Translations under genes and position numbers: made by a program | Assembly (NCBI RefSeq): GCF_004765605.1 | Contig: NZ_SRLC01000001.1 | Coordinates: 1,302,001-1,366,000, forward strand | Direction: 5' to 3' | Source: Hymenobacter aquaticus | Lineage (GTDB): Bacteria; Bacteroidota; Bacteroidia; Cytophagales; Hymenobacteraceae | Length of the DNA: 64,000 nt | Notes under the pieces: generated by a model | What the model saw: only the letters and a program-made list of their open reading frames with translations | The model's database searches: none | What the model was told of the DNA's origin: nothing | In this document: positions 8,933 to 16,541 of the stretch, piece after piece | How the letters are laid out: every line of letters begins with the position of its first letter | How positions within the stretch are numbered: position 1 is the stretch's first letter

Positions 8933-9835
8933 CTAGCTGCGGGGGTGAAACTCGGTGATGATCTGGCGCAGGTAGTCCCGGTCGAGGTGGGTGTAGATTT
9001 CGGTGGTGGTGATGCTCTCGTGGCCCAGCATTTCCTGCACGGCCCGCAGGTCGGCCCCGCCCTCGATGAGGTGGGTGGCAAAGCTGTGGCGGAACGTGTG
9101 CGGGCTGACGACCTTGCCAATGCCGGCCTTATCGACCACGTCCTTGATAATGTTGAAAATCATGACCCGGGAAAGCTTGGTGCCGCGCCGGTTCAGAAAC
9201 ACGAAATCCTCGTGGCCGGGCTCAATCTCGAGGTGGCAGCGCACCCCGCTGATATAGAAGCCGATGTGCTTCAGCGCGTCGCGGCCGATGGGCACCAGCC
9301 GCTCCTTGTTGCCCTTGCCCGTGACGCGCACGAAGCCCTGGTCGGCGTAGAGGTTGGACAGGCGCAGCTCGGTCAGCTCCGACACGCGCAGGCCCGAGGC
9401 GTACAGGGTTTCCAGAATGGCCCGGTTGCGGGTGCCCTCGTTGGTGCTCATATCCACGGCCTCCAGCACCCGCGTGATTTCCTCGTAGCTGAGCGTGTCG
9501 GGCAGCTTGCGGCCGGTTTTGGGTGCTTCCAGCGTGTCGGTGGGGTCCAGGGTGAGCAAGTCCTCCATGATCATAAAGCTGTAGAAGGCCTTGATGCCCG
9601 ACAGGGTGCGGGCCTGGGAGGTGGCGCTCATGCCCAGTTCGCCGAGCCAGGCCAGGAAGTCGCGCAGGATGCGGGTGGTAACCTGGGCCGGCGAGGCCGG
9701 CAGCTTCGAGATTTCCAGGTACTGGCGCAGCTTGCCGATGTCGCGCACGTAGGCTTCCACCGAATTGGCGGAAAGCGACTTTTCCAGCTGGAGGTAGCCT
9801 TCGAACTGTTTGATGCTGATGGACCAGGTGGACAT
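8933..9835 (-). CDS. xerD: Tyrosine recombinase XerD-like
   Basis: The 300-residue protein is a site-specific tyrosine recombinase, acting with FtsK to resolve chromosome dimers. It has the N-terminal SAM-like core-binding domain (residues 1-100) and a catalytic domain with R150 (ASGLRVSEL), K174, H246/R249 (HTFRH), H272 (GHESI) and nucleophile Y281. All active-site residues are present and the length is standard. I prefer ATG 9835 (MSTWSISIKQFEGYL) over the frame start at 9871 because the promoter box at 9869-9876 would leave the longer form untranscribed. It is divergent from aroQ, a common Bacteroidota arrangement. Confidence 0.92.
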   Translation of the reverse strand: MSTWSISIKQFEGYLQLEKSLSANSVEAYVRDIGKLRQYLEISKLPASPAQVTTRILRDFLAWLGELGMSATSQARTLSGIKAFYSFMIMEDLLTLDPTDTLEAPKTGRKLPDTLSYEEITRVLEAVDMSTNEGTRNRAILETLYASGLRVSELTELRLSNLYADQGFVRVTGKGNKERLVPIGRDALKHIGFYISGVRCHLEIEPGHEDFVFLNRRGTKLSRVMIFNIIKDVVDKAGIGKVVSPHTFRHSFATHLIEGGADLRAVQEMLGHESITTTEIYTHLDRDYLRQIITEFHPRS

Positions 9836-9868
9836 GCGGGCGGGAATGGAGGGTGTTGGATGCGCAGA

Positions 9869-9876
9869 CAAAGGTA
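9869..9876 (-). promoter_or_regulatory. Candidate -7 box for xerD
   Basis: TACCTTTG on the minus strand, 33 bases upstream of ATG 9835. It overlaps the alternative upstream start and so argues against it. Confidence 0.55.
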
Positions 9877-9905
9877 GTACGTCTGTCCTCCTTCATCTGG
9901 CGTAC

Positions 9906-9986
9906 GCCGAGCGAAGGACCTTATGGGATGAGAACGGCCGGCGTAACAACGACTCGTTTTTAACGTGATAAGGTCCTTCGCTCGGC
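9906..9986. repeat. Dispersed palindromic repeat, 19-bp perfect arms
   Basis: Arms 9906-9924 and 9968-9986 are perfect reverse complements over 19 bases (GCCGAGCGAAGGACCTTAT), separated by 43 bases. The right arm runs on into TCAGAATGACA. This matches in pattern two further elements at 35198-35309 and 46488-46586. It occupies the xerD-aroQ intergenic region. Confidence 0.85.
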
Positions 9987-10038
9987 TCAGAATGACAGTT
10001 CCATATCTTTGAGTCCCACGTTACCAGAACCCCAATTC

Positions 10039-10485
10039 ATGCAAATCCTCATCATCAACGGCCCCAACCTGAACCTGCTGGGCCGCCGCGAGCCGGGCAT
10101 CTACGGCTCCCGCTCCTTCGACGACTACCTGCCCGAACTGCGCGCCGCCTTCCCCGACTTCACCCTGGAGTACTTCCAGAGCAACCACGAGGGCGAGCTG
10201 ATCGACAAGATTCATGAGGTGGGCTTCTCCTACCACGGCATCGTGCTCAACGCCGGGGCCTACACCCACACCAGCCTGGCCCTGGCCGACGCGCTGGCCG
10301 CCATCAACGTGCCCGTAGTGGAAGTGCACCTCTCCAACGTGGCCGCCCGCGAGGAAATCCGCCACAAAAGCCTGATCGGCAAAAACTGCCTCGGCAGCAT
10401 CAGCGGCTTCAAGCTGGAGAGCTACCGCCTGGCCCTGCACTACTTCGACAACATGCGCCCCAAGCGCGTGGGCTTTAAAGTTTAA
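10039..10485 (+). CDS. aroQ: Type II 3-dehydroquinate dehydratase
   Basis: This enzyme converts 3-dehydroquinate to 3-dehydroshikimate in the shikimate pathway. The 148-residue protein shows the signature INGPNLNLLGRREPGIYG with catalytic Tyr22 and Arg17, then NHEGELIDKIH, the NAGAYTHTS active-site loop and the VEVHLSN histidine segment. All are diagnostic of the dodecameric type II enzyme, and the length is typical. I use ATG 10039 rather than the TTG at 10009, since the family starts at the first beta strand (MQILIING). Confidence 0.95.
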   Translation: MQILIINGPNLNLLGRREPGIYGSRSFDDYLPELRAAFPDFTLEYFQSNHEGELIDKIHEVGFSYHGIVLNAGAYTHTSLALADALAAINVPVVEVHLSNVAAREEIRHKSLIGKNCLGSISGFKLESYRLALHYFDNMRPKRVGFKV

Positions 10486-10850
10486 TGTGCTAATGATTAA
10501 TGTGCTGAAGTGCTAATTCTTAATGTGGAGAATGTGCGAAATGGGCGGAATGTGTCATGGCGAGGCTGCAAGCCATTCCGCGCCTCAAGCGGCGGCAATC
10601 CGTGCGCTGCGCAGGTAGTCACCGCCTTTCCCCAGAAAGCCCTAACGTCTGCTCAGGCGTTGGGGCTTTTCACTGAAGAGAGCTTTCTACCTTGCAGAGG
10701 ACGGATTCGCTACGCTGTCCTTCGGGTGCTTCGCGTTGCCCGCCATGACATATTCCGCCCATTTCTCACATTCCGCACATTTCCCACATTTCCCACATTC
10801 CCCATTAGCACATTCCCCCACATTCGCACATCAGCACATTATAAAAATTA
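10486..10850. repeat. Octamer-word hairpin arms nested around another repeat element
   Basis: The 398-base gap between aroQ and the SerC-like gene is filled by repeats. The left arm (10486-10552) consists of words such as AATGTGCT, and the right arm (10751-10840) is made of complementary words (CACATTCC, GCACATTT). The innermost parts pair well: ATGGGCGGAAT on the left with ATTCCGCCCAT on the right. The loop between the arms is an independent 198-base element at 10553-10750. Confidence 0.75.
10553..10750. repeat. Dispersed element bounded by a 10-bp inverted repeat
   Basis: The element begins TGTCATGGCG and ends CGCCATGACA, perfect reverse complements, with a GC-rich interior including short internal palindromes near 10630-10670. 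It lies exactly in the loop of the surrounding octamer-word arms, which suggests insertion there. No protein is encoded. Confidence 0.75.
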
Positions 10851-10856
10851 CCTTTG
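10849..10856 (+). promoter_or_regulatory. Candidate -7 box for the SerC-like gene
   Basis: TACCTTTG lies 27 bases upstream of the ATG at 10884, immediately after the repeat arm. Confidence 0.55.
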
Positions 10857-10883
10857 CGGCTCTTCCCTTAGCCTTTTCCACCT

Positions 10884-11948
10884 ATGTATACATTCAACCC
10901 CGGCCCGTCGCAGGTGTATCCTGAGCTGCGCGGCTACTTGCAGGATGCTTTCGACGAGGGCTGGCTCTCGGCCCCGCACCGCGGCGAGCGGTTCACGGGC
11001 CTGATGCGCCAGACCGTGGCCGACCTGAAAACCAAGCTCAACATTCCGCAGGACTACACCGTGTTTTTCCTGAGCTCGGCCACCGAGTGCTGGGAGGTGC
11101 TGGCCCAGGACCTGACGCCTACCAAGAGCTTCCACCTCTACAGCGGGGCCTTCGGCGAAAAGTGGTTTGAGTACGCCAAGGCCCTGCGCCCCCACAGCGT
11201 CGGCCAGCAGTTCGGCATCGACGAAGTGCCCGAAGTCTATACCCTGCCCCTGCCCGACGACTCGGTCGACCTGGTCTGCATCACCCAGAACGAAACCAGC
11301 AACGCCACCCAGCTGCGCGACGGGTTCGTGCTGAACCTCTACAACCGCCTCGGCAACGCCCTGCTGGCCGTGGACGCCACGTCCTCCCTGGGCGGCATCC
11401 AGCTCAAGTACATCAAGGCCGACATCTGGTTTGGCTCGGTGCAGAAGTGCTTTGGCTTGCCCGCCGGCCTGGGCATCATGGTGTTGTCGCCCAGGGCCGT
11501 GGCGCGCTTCCGCCAGATCAACGAGCGGAGCCACTACAACAGCCTGGTGAGCCAGTACGAGAAGATGCTCAACTTCCAGACCACCCACACGCCCAACGTG
11601 CTCGGCATCTACCTGCTGAGCCGGGTGCTCACCGACCGGGAGCCCATCAAGGCCGTGCACCAGCACCTGATTGACCGCGCCACCAAGCTCTACGACTACT
11701 TCGACCAGGCCACCCAGCTCACCCCGCTGGTTACGAACCCCGAAACCCGCTCCACCACCGTCATCGGCTTGCAGGGCCCGCCCGCCCTCATCGACGAGGT
11801 GAAGCGCCGCGCCCTGGCGCAGGGCCTGCAGCTGGGCAACGGCTACGGCACCTGGAAATCGGGCTCGTTGCGCATCGCCAACTTCCCCGCCATTCCCGAC
11901 GCGGCCTACGAGCAGCTGGTCCAGTTCTTCGCCCGCGAATTCGCCTGA
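10884..11948 (+). CDS. serC: Phosphoserine aminotransferase-like class V aminotransferase
   Basis: The 354-residue protein begins with the class V/SerC motif NPGPSQVYPELR. It carries the PLP-binding region with VDATSSLGG near 163-171 and Schiff-base Lys188 in SVQKCFGLPAGLG. SerC converts 3-phosphohydroxypyruvate and glutamate to phosphoserine in serine synthesis. The sequence around the lysine fits the SerC branch better than the alanine-glyoxylate branch, but substrate is inferred. No serA lies beside it. A promoter box precedes it and a repeat hairpin follows the stop within a few bases. Confidence 0.8.
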   Translation: MYTFNPGPSQVYPELRGYLQDAFDEGWLSAPHRGERFTGLMRQTVADLKTKLNIPQDYTVFFLSSATECWEVLAQDLTPTKSFHLYSGAFGEKWFEYAKALRPHSVGQQFGIDEVPEVYTLPLPDDSVDLVCITQNETSNATQLRDGFVLNLYNRLGNALLAVDATSSLGGIQLKYIKADIWFGSVQKCFGLPAGLGIMVLSPRAVARFRQINERSHYNSLVSQYEKMLNFQTTHTPNVLGIYLLSRVLTDREPIKAVHQHLIDRATKLYDYFDQATQLTPLVTNPETRSTTVIGLQGPPALIDEVKRRALAQGLQLGNGYGTWKSGSLRIANFPAIPDAAYEQLVQFFAREFA

Positions 11949-11954
11949 TCAATT

Positions 11955-12066
11955 AGTGAATTAGTGATTTAGCGACTCAGTGAGTTGTCGTTCAAATCGC
12001 GCCATTTGCGCAAAATGCGCCAACAGCACGATAAAACTCACTAAGTCGCTAAATCACCATCTCACC
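11955..12066. repeat. Octamer-word hairpin with conserved centre (copy 1)
   Basis: Arms at 11955-11986 and 12035-12066 pair over 32 bases with 5 mismatches and are built of 8-base words (TAGTGATT, TAGCGACT, CAGTGAGT). The 48-base centre contains TTTGCGCAAAATGCGCCA and CAGCACGA, shared in reverse orientation with the elements near 19650 and 32620. The right arm ends directly at the marC ATG (12067), so it forms the leader of that gene. Confidence 0.85.
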
Positions 12067-12627
12067 ATGTTTAGTCTCAAGGAAATCTTCTCGGTTACGC
12101 TCACGCTGTTTGCGGTGATTGACATTCTGGGCTCCATCCCGATTATCATTCAGATCCGGCAGCGCGAGGGCAAGATTCACTCCGAGAAGGCCACGCTGGT
12201 GGCGGGCGTGCTGATGGTGGTGTTCCTGTTTCTGGGCCAGAGCATCTTGTCCCTGTTTGGGGTCGACTACCAGTCGTTTGCCCTGGCCGGGGCCATCATC
12301 ATCTTCCTCATTGGCATGGAGATGATCCTGGGCATCGAGCTGTTCAAGAACGACCCCACGACGCGCACCGGCTCCATCGTGCCCCTGGCGTTTCCCATCA
12401 TCGTGGGCGCCGGCACCATGACGACGCTACTGAGCTTGCGGGCGGCCTACTCCCTGCCCAACGTGCTGGTGGGCATCGGCCTGAACCTGGTCTTCGTCTT
12501 CCTCGTGCTCAAAAGCTCGGCCTGGATTGAGCGCAAGCTCGGCAAAGCCGGCGAAGACATCCTGCGCCGCGTGTTCGGCGTCATCCTGCTGGCCATTGCC
12601 ATCAAGCTGTTTAAATCGAACTTCTAA
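12067..12627 (+). CDS. MarC family integral membrane protein
   Basis: The 186-residue protein has six predicted membrane segments and opens with MFSLKEIFSVTLTLFAVIDI, typical of MarC/YchE proteins, with the GSIPIII turn and the PLAFPIIVGAGTMTTLLSL motif in the middle. MarC proteins are inner-membrane proteins of unknown transport role, historically but wrongly linked to multiple antibiotic resistance. The start is ATG 12067; the longer frame upstream only translates the repeat hairpin. It sits between two different hairpin elements. Confidence 0.88.
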   Translation: MFSLKEIFSVTLTLFAVIDILGSIPIIIQIRQREGKIHSEKATLVAGVLMVVFLFLGQSILSLFGVDYQSFALAGAIIIFLIGMEMILGIELFKNDPTTRTGSIVPLAFPIIVGAGTMTTLLSLRAAYSLPNVLVGIGLNLVFVFLVLKSSAWIERKLGKAGEDILRRVFGVILLAIAIKLFKSNF

Positions 12628-12630
12628 TTC

Positions 12631-12715
12631 AATGTGCTAATGTGGTGGAATGTGCTGAGGTGCTAATGCAGAACGACCATTAGCACCTCAGCACATTCCA
12701 CCACATTAGCACATT
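12631..12715. repeat. Perfect 38-bp inverted repeat with 9-base loop
   Basis: Left arm 12631-12668 and right arm 12678-12715 are identical reverse complements over all 38 positions, with loop CAGAACGAC. The arms contain repeating words AATGTGCT, AATGTGGT and variants. It starts 3 bases after the marC stop and ends 7 bases before the rnhA ATG. There is no following T tract, so it is not a standard terminator. Confidence 0.95.
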
Positions 12716-12722
12716 ACCCAAC

Positions 12723-13187
12723 ATGATTCAACTCTTCACCGACGGCTCGTCGCGCGGGAACCCCGGGCCGGGCGGCTACGGAACCATTCTGCGCTACGGG
12801 CCCCACGAAAAGGAAATTACCCAGGGCTTCCGCCTCACCACCAACAACCGCATGGAGCTGCTGGCCGTCATCGTGGGCCTGGAGGCCGTGACGCGCCCCG
12901 AAATCCCGATTACCGTCACCACCGACTCGAAGTACGTGGTAGATGCCGTGGAGAAAAAGTGGGTGTTTGGCTGGGCCGCCAAGGCTGATTTTGGCAAAAA
13001 GGCCAACGAGGACCTGTGGCGGCGCTTTCTGAAGATCTACAAGCAGCGCAAGGTGCAGTTCCGCTGGGTGCGGGGCCACAACGGCCACCCCGAAAACGAG
13101 CGGTGCGACGCCTTGGCCGTGCGCAGCGCCGTGCACGGCCCCCTGCTCATCGACGCGGGCTACGAAGCCGCCGCCCAGCTGCCGTAA
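12723..13187 (+). CDS. rnhA: Ribonuclease HI
   Basis: RNase HI cleaves RNA in RNA-DNA hybrids. The 154-residue protein has the canonical acidic catalytic set: Asp7 in FTDGSSRGNPGPGG, Glu in NNRMELLAVI, Asp in VTTDSKYVVD, and the last Asp in NERCDALA. The basic handle (WVFGWAAKADFGKKANEDLW) and the HNGHPENE histidine loop are intact. The start is ATG 12723, only 7 bases after a perfect 38-bp hairpin that could mask its ribosome site in mRNA. The stop overlaps the next ATG by one base (TAATG). Confidence 0.95.
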   Translation: MIQLFTDGSSRGNPGPGGYGTILRYGPHEKEITQGFRLTTNNRMELLAVIVGLEAVTRPEIPITVTTDSKYVVDAVEKKWVFGWAAKADFGKKANEDLWRRFLKIYKQRKVQFRWVRGHNGHPENERCDALAVRSAVHGPLLIDAGYEAAAQLP

Positions 13188-14290
13188 TGAAGCCGGCCTC
13201 CTACTTCCCCGCCCTGACGGGGCTGCGGGCAGTGGCGGCCTTCTGCGTCTTTTTCTTTCACTTCCCGCCCGTAGCGGCGGGCGGCCCGGCGCTGCAACGA
13301 GTGCTGCACGCGGTGTGCCGCGAAGGACACCTGGGCGTATCCCTGTTCTTCACGCTCAGCGGCTTCCTGATTTGCCGGCGCTACTACCGGGTACAGTTCG
13401 GGGGCCGGGAACTGGCCGGCTACGCGCTGCGGCGCTGGGCGCGCATCTACCCGGTGTTTTTCCTGGTCACGACGCTCACTTTTGTGGGTACAAGGCTGTT
13501 TCTGGCCGACAACGGGCTCCAGCTCTACCTGGTCAACATCACGCTGCTCAAGGGCTTCGCGGCCGACTGGGCCTTCACCGGCGTGGCCCAAACCTGGTCG
13601 TTGACGGTGGAGGAGTGCTTTTACCTGCTGGCGCCGCTGCTGTTCTGGCTGGGGCGGCGCTTTTCGCCGGGGGTCTGGCCGGGCGTGATACTGGCGCTGC
13701 TGGGGCTGGGCGGCTGGCTGTACGCCACCCCGAACTTTACCTTCGCCAACGCCCATTTCATGCTGGTAGCTACCCTCTTCGGGCGCAGCACCGAGTTTCT
13801 GCTGGGCGCGGCCTTTGCCTTGCTGCCCCCGTCGCGGGTGGGCCGGCGGGCCACGTGGCTGGGCAGCATCGGGCTGATAGTGTTGGTAGCCGCGCTGACG
13901 GCCATTCAGCTGCACACCGGCAACGTCAGCATCGATACGGCCCCGGGCGTGGCCGTCAACCATCTGCTGCTGCCCGCCGCTACCGGCCTGCTACTCTACG
14001 GCCTGGCCACGGAAATCACCGCGCTGCAAGGCCTGCTGAGCAGCACCCCGCTACAGGTGGCGGGCAGGGCCTCCTACTGTTTCTACCTGCTGCACATGGG
14101 CCTGTGGCACGATTGGCTGGTGCGGTGGCTGCCCGCCGGGGGCCCGGCCGCAGTACAGGTTGCGCTGGTGTTCGTGCTGACCCTGGCGGCGGCCATCCTG
14201 CTGTATTACCTGGTCGAAAAGCCCCTGCACGGCCTGCTGCTGCGCCGCCTGGCACCCGGTCCGCAGGCCCCGTCGGCGGTTCCTTTCTAA
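13187..14290 (+). CDS. Acyltransferase 3 (OafA/YrhL-type) membrane protein
   Basis: The 367-residue protein has about ten membrane segments. It has the acyltransferase-3 hallmarks: ALTGLRAVAAFCVFFFHF near residue 8, HLGVSLFFTLSGFLI near 48, the RRWARIYPVF arginine motif and the SLTVEECFYLLAP glutamate motif. The family transfers acyl groups, often acetyl, to sugars of surface polysaccharides; the target here is unknown. It is translationally coupled to rnhA through a TAATG junction. A GTG-rich upstream frame is the shadow of rnhA. Confidence 0.9.
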   Translation: MKPASYFPALTGLRAVAAFCVFFFHFPPVAAGGPALQRVLHAVCREGHLGVSLFFTLSGFLICRRYYRVQFGGRELAGYALRRWARIYPVFFLVTTLTFVGTRLFLADNGLQLYLVNITLLKGFAADWAFTGVAQTWSLTVEECFYLLAPLLFWLGRRFSPGVWPGVILALLGLGGWLYATPNFTFANAHFMLVATLFGRSTEFLLGAAFALLPPSRVGRRATWLGSIGLIVLVAALTAIQLHTGNVSIDTAPGVAVNHLLLPAATGLLLYGLATEITALQGLLSSTPLQVAGRASYCFYLLHMGLWHDWLVRWLPAGGPAAVQVALVFVLTLAAAILLYYLVEKPLHGLLLRRLAPGPQAPSAVPF

Positions 14291-14338
14291 ATATTCCGCC
14301 GGCCATTGCGGGCCGGCTTAGCGTACAACCGAAGTACT

Positions 14339-15058
14339 ATGAAGCCTCTGCTTACCTCCGCCCTCTTCGCCGTGCTGGGTGTCTCGGCCTGCCAGCAACA
14401 GATGGAAAGCTCGACGCCGGCCCGGGCCCAGAGCGTGCCCATCCGGGCGGCGGTGCAGTGCGGCTGCCCCAGCGAGGTGCCCATGGCGTCGGCGGCGCCC
14501 GATACGCTGTTTGCCTTTGCCAATGGGCCGGTGCTGTCGGTGTGCGGCTACAAGGAAACGCGCAAGCGCCAGGAGTTTTACTCCGAGTTTGCCGTGTCGA
14601 CCTGCCAGCCCCGCAAAATCCTGAAGTACTGGGACGTGCGCGAGCGGTGCCGCCTGGTGTTCCGCAACGACACGCTGACGGTGGAATCGTTGAAAAACCT
14701 GCCGGCCGGCAAGAACTTCACCTACGAGTTCGTGCGCTTCCGCCTCGACCGGTTCTACGTGCGGAAAGGCCAGGTGCAGCACGAGTCCGTGCTCAACAAG
14801 GACATGCGCCCCTACACGCCCGAGGAAATAGCCCGGGTCAGGCAGGAGTATGAGTCGGCCACGGCGCTGAAGGCCGACAAGCGCATCGAGTTGGCCAACC
14901 GCCTGCTGCTCAGCGCCCTCAGCGGCGACGTGCAGGCCGCCGTGTACTTCCGGCAGTTCCCAACCAAGTTTCCGCTGGAAGGGGCCTACGAGGAAGAATA
15001 CGCCGACTTGCAGCGCCTGCTGCGCGACTGGAACCGGCAGGCCTCGGCCCAGCGCTAA
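14339..15058 (+). CDS. Putative lipoprotein of unknown function
   Basis: The 239-residue product has a lipoprotein-type signal (MKPLLTSALFAVLGVSACQQQ, lipobox VSAC at 15-18), so it is probably anchored in the outer membrane. The mature part has several cysteines (CGCP near 43, VCGY near 68, STCQP near 87) that may form disulfides, and a charged helical C-terminus ending in LLRDWNRQASAQR. I do not recognise the family. It follows the acyltransferase by 48 bases on the same strand. Confidence 0.75.
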   Translation: MKPLLTSALFAVLGVSACQQQMESSTPARAQSVPIRAAVQCGCPSEVPMASAAPDTLFAFANGPVLSVCGYKETRKRQEFYSEFAVSTCQPRKILKYWDVRERCRLVFRNDTLTVESLKNLPAGKNFTYEFVRFRLDRFYVRKGQVQHESVLNKDMRPYTPEEIARVRQEYESATALKADKRIELANRLLLSALSGDVQAAVYFRQFPTKFPLEGAYEEEYADLQRLLRDWNRQASAQR

Positions 15059-15093
15059 GCTCTTTTAATCCGTTTTCCCTGTCTGCCAACTCC

Positions 15094-15816
15094 GTGGCCA
15101 ATACCTATTTCCGTTTCAAGCACTTTACCATCGAGCAGGACCAGTGCGCCATGAAGGTGTGCACCGATGCCTGCGTGCTGGGGGCCGCCGCCGAGCTGAC
15201 TACCGCCACCCGCATCCTGGACGTGGGCACGGGCACGGGCCTGCTGGCGCTGTTTGCCGCCCAGCGCAACGCCACGGCTACCGTCGAGGCGGTGGAAATT
15301 GCCCCCGATGCCGCCCGCCAGGCCAGCCACAACGTGGCCCGGAGCCCCTGGGCCGACCGGGTGCGGGTGCACCCGCTGAGCCTGGCGCAGTTTGCCGCCA
15401 CCTCCCCCGCCCCGTTCGACCATATCTTGAGCAATCCGCCGTTTTTCCGCCGCGCGCTCCGCTCGCCCGACGCGGCCCGCACCACCGCCCGGCACACCGC
15501 TCCCGATACCCTCTCGTTTGGGGAGCTGGCCCGCTTTGCCGCCGACTTCCTGACGCCCGCCGGCGCCTTGACTATTCTGTTGCCCCCGCCGGAAATGCAG
15601 CAGTTTGAGCGCGAGGCCGCCCACGCCGGCCTCTACCCGGCCGCGCGCCTGGTGCTGCACCACCGGCCCGGCAGCAAGGCCCTGCGGCACATCACCCGCT
15701 TCAGCCGCCGCGCCGAAGCCGCCGACACCCGCGCGCTGCCCATTCACCCCGCCGGCACTGATGACTACTCGCCCGAGTTCCGGCAGCTGCTGCGCGGCTT
15801 TTACCTGGCTTTCTGA
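15094..15816 (+). CDS. trmN6: tRNA1(Val) (adenine-37-N6)-methyltransferase
   Basis: TrmN6 (YfiC) methylates A37 of tRNA-Val using S-adenosylmethionine. The 240-residue protein shows FRFKHFTIEQDQCAMKVCTDACVLGA at the N-terminus and the SAM motif LDVGTGTGLLALFAA near residues 43-57. The N6-adenine motif NPPFF lies near 116-120, followed by the variable target loop. The start is GTG 15094, matching the usual N-terminus of the family. The NPPFF motif and short length separate it from rRNA methylases such as RsmC. Confidence 0.9.
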   Translation: MANTYFRFKHFTIEQDQCAMKVCTDACVLGAAAELTTATRILDVGTGTGLLALFAAQRNATATVEAVEIAPDAARQASHNVARSPWADRVRVHPLSLAQFAATSPAPFDHILSNPPFFRRALRSPDAARTTARHTAPDTLSFGELARFAADFLTPAGALTILLPPPEMQQFEREAAHAGLYPAARLVLHHRPGSKALRHITRFSRRAEAADTRALPIHPAGTDDYSPEFRQLLRGFYLAF

Positions 15817-15845
15817 GCTGGCTCAGATGGCCCTGAACACCCGTT

Positions 15846-16541
15846 TTACGGGAGCAGGCGGGCCACCTGGGCCAGCTTGTCCTGGTAATGAACGTCGAGC
15901 AAATCGGCGGTGAGGTCGGGAAACTGGGCGGCGGAGTAGTGGCGCTGCACGGTGCCGCCGGCCAGCAGCGTGATTTCGTCGCAGGTTTCGGTGAGGGTGC
16001 CCAGCAGGTGCGAGGTGAGCAGGATGCCCCGCCCCTGGGCCCGCAGCCGCAGCAGGATTTCCTTGAGCAGCAGGTTGGTGCCCATATCCAGGCCGTTGAA
16101 GGGCTCGTCCAGAATCAGGTAGCGGAAATCCTGCACCAGCAGCCCCAGCAAAGCCAGCTTTTTCTTCATGCCCGCCGAGTACTCTTCCGCGTAGTGGTCG
16201 AGGGGCAGCTCCAGCAGCGTGTTCCAGGCCGAAAAGTCGATCAGGGGCCGGCGGCGGGCCTGCAGGCTGAACTCCAGGTACTCGCGGCCCGTGAGCCGGG
16301 GGTAGAAATACGGCTCGTAGGGCAGCACGCCGGTATGCTCCCGGATAGCCAGGCCCGTGGTTTCCCGAATCTGCCCGGTGTAGTCGGTCAGCAGGCCGTA
16401 GAGGCAGTGCAGCAGGGTGGTTTTGCCCGCCCCGTTGGCCCCCACCAGGCCGTGAATCGTGCCCGGCCGCAGATCCAGATCAACGTGGCGCAGCACGGGC
16501 TGGCTACCGTAGCTCTTGCCCAGATTTCGAATGCTAAGCAT
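15846..16541 (-). CDS. ABC transporter ATP-binding protein
   Basis: The 231-residue protein is a single nucleotide-binding domain with Walker A GANGAGKTT near 35-43, a variant signature YSAGMKKKLALLG near 133 and Walker B YLILDEPFNGLD near 150. The H-loop is in LLTSHLLGTL. It starts 8 bases inside the upstream membrane protein gene, so the two are made together. The short length and gene partner suggest an exporter of the drug/lipid or antibiotic-resistance type; the substrate is unknown. Confidence 0.88.
   Translation of the reverse strand: MLSIRNLGKSYGSQPVLRHVDLDLRPGTIHGLVGANGAGKTTLLHCLYGLLTDYTGQIRETTGLAIREHTGVLPYEPYFYPRLTGREYLEFSLQARRRPLIDFSAWNTLLELPLDHYAEEYSAGMKKKLALLGLLVQDFRYLILDEPFNGLDMGTNLLLKEILLRLRAQGRGILLTSHLLGTLTETCDEITLLAGGTVQRHYSAAQFPDLTADLLDVHYQDKLAQVARLLP

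Noticed and set aside
8486..9877. Plus-strand protein with QTNVEAT-type repeats
   Set aside because: It reads through the minisatellite and then antisense to xerD; unit lengths of 20 and 21 bases break frame conservation.
12631..12715. Rho-independent terminator of marC
   Set aside because: The stem is long and perfect but AT/GC mixed with no T tract on either side, and it belongs by content to the word-repeat hairpins.
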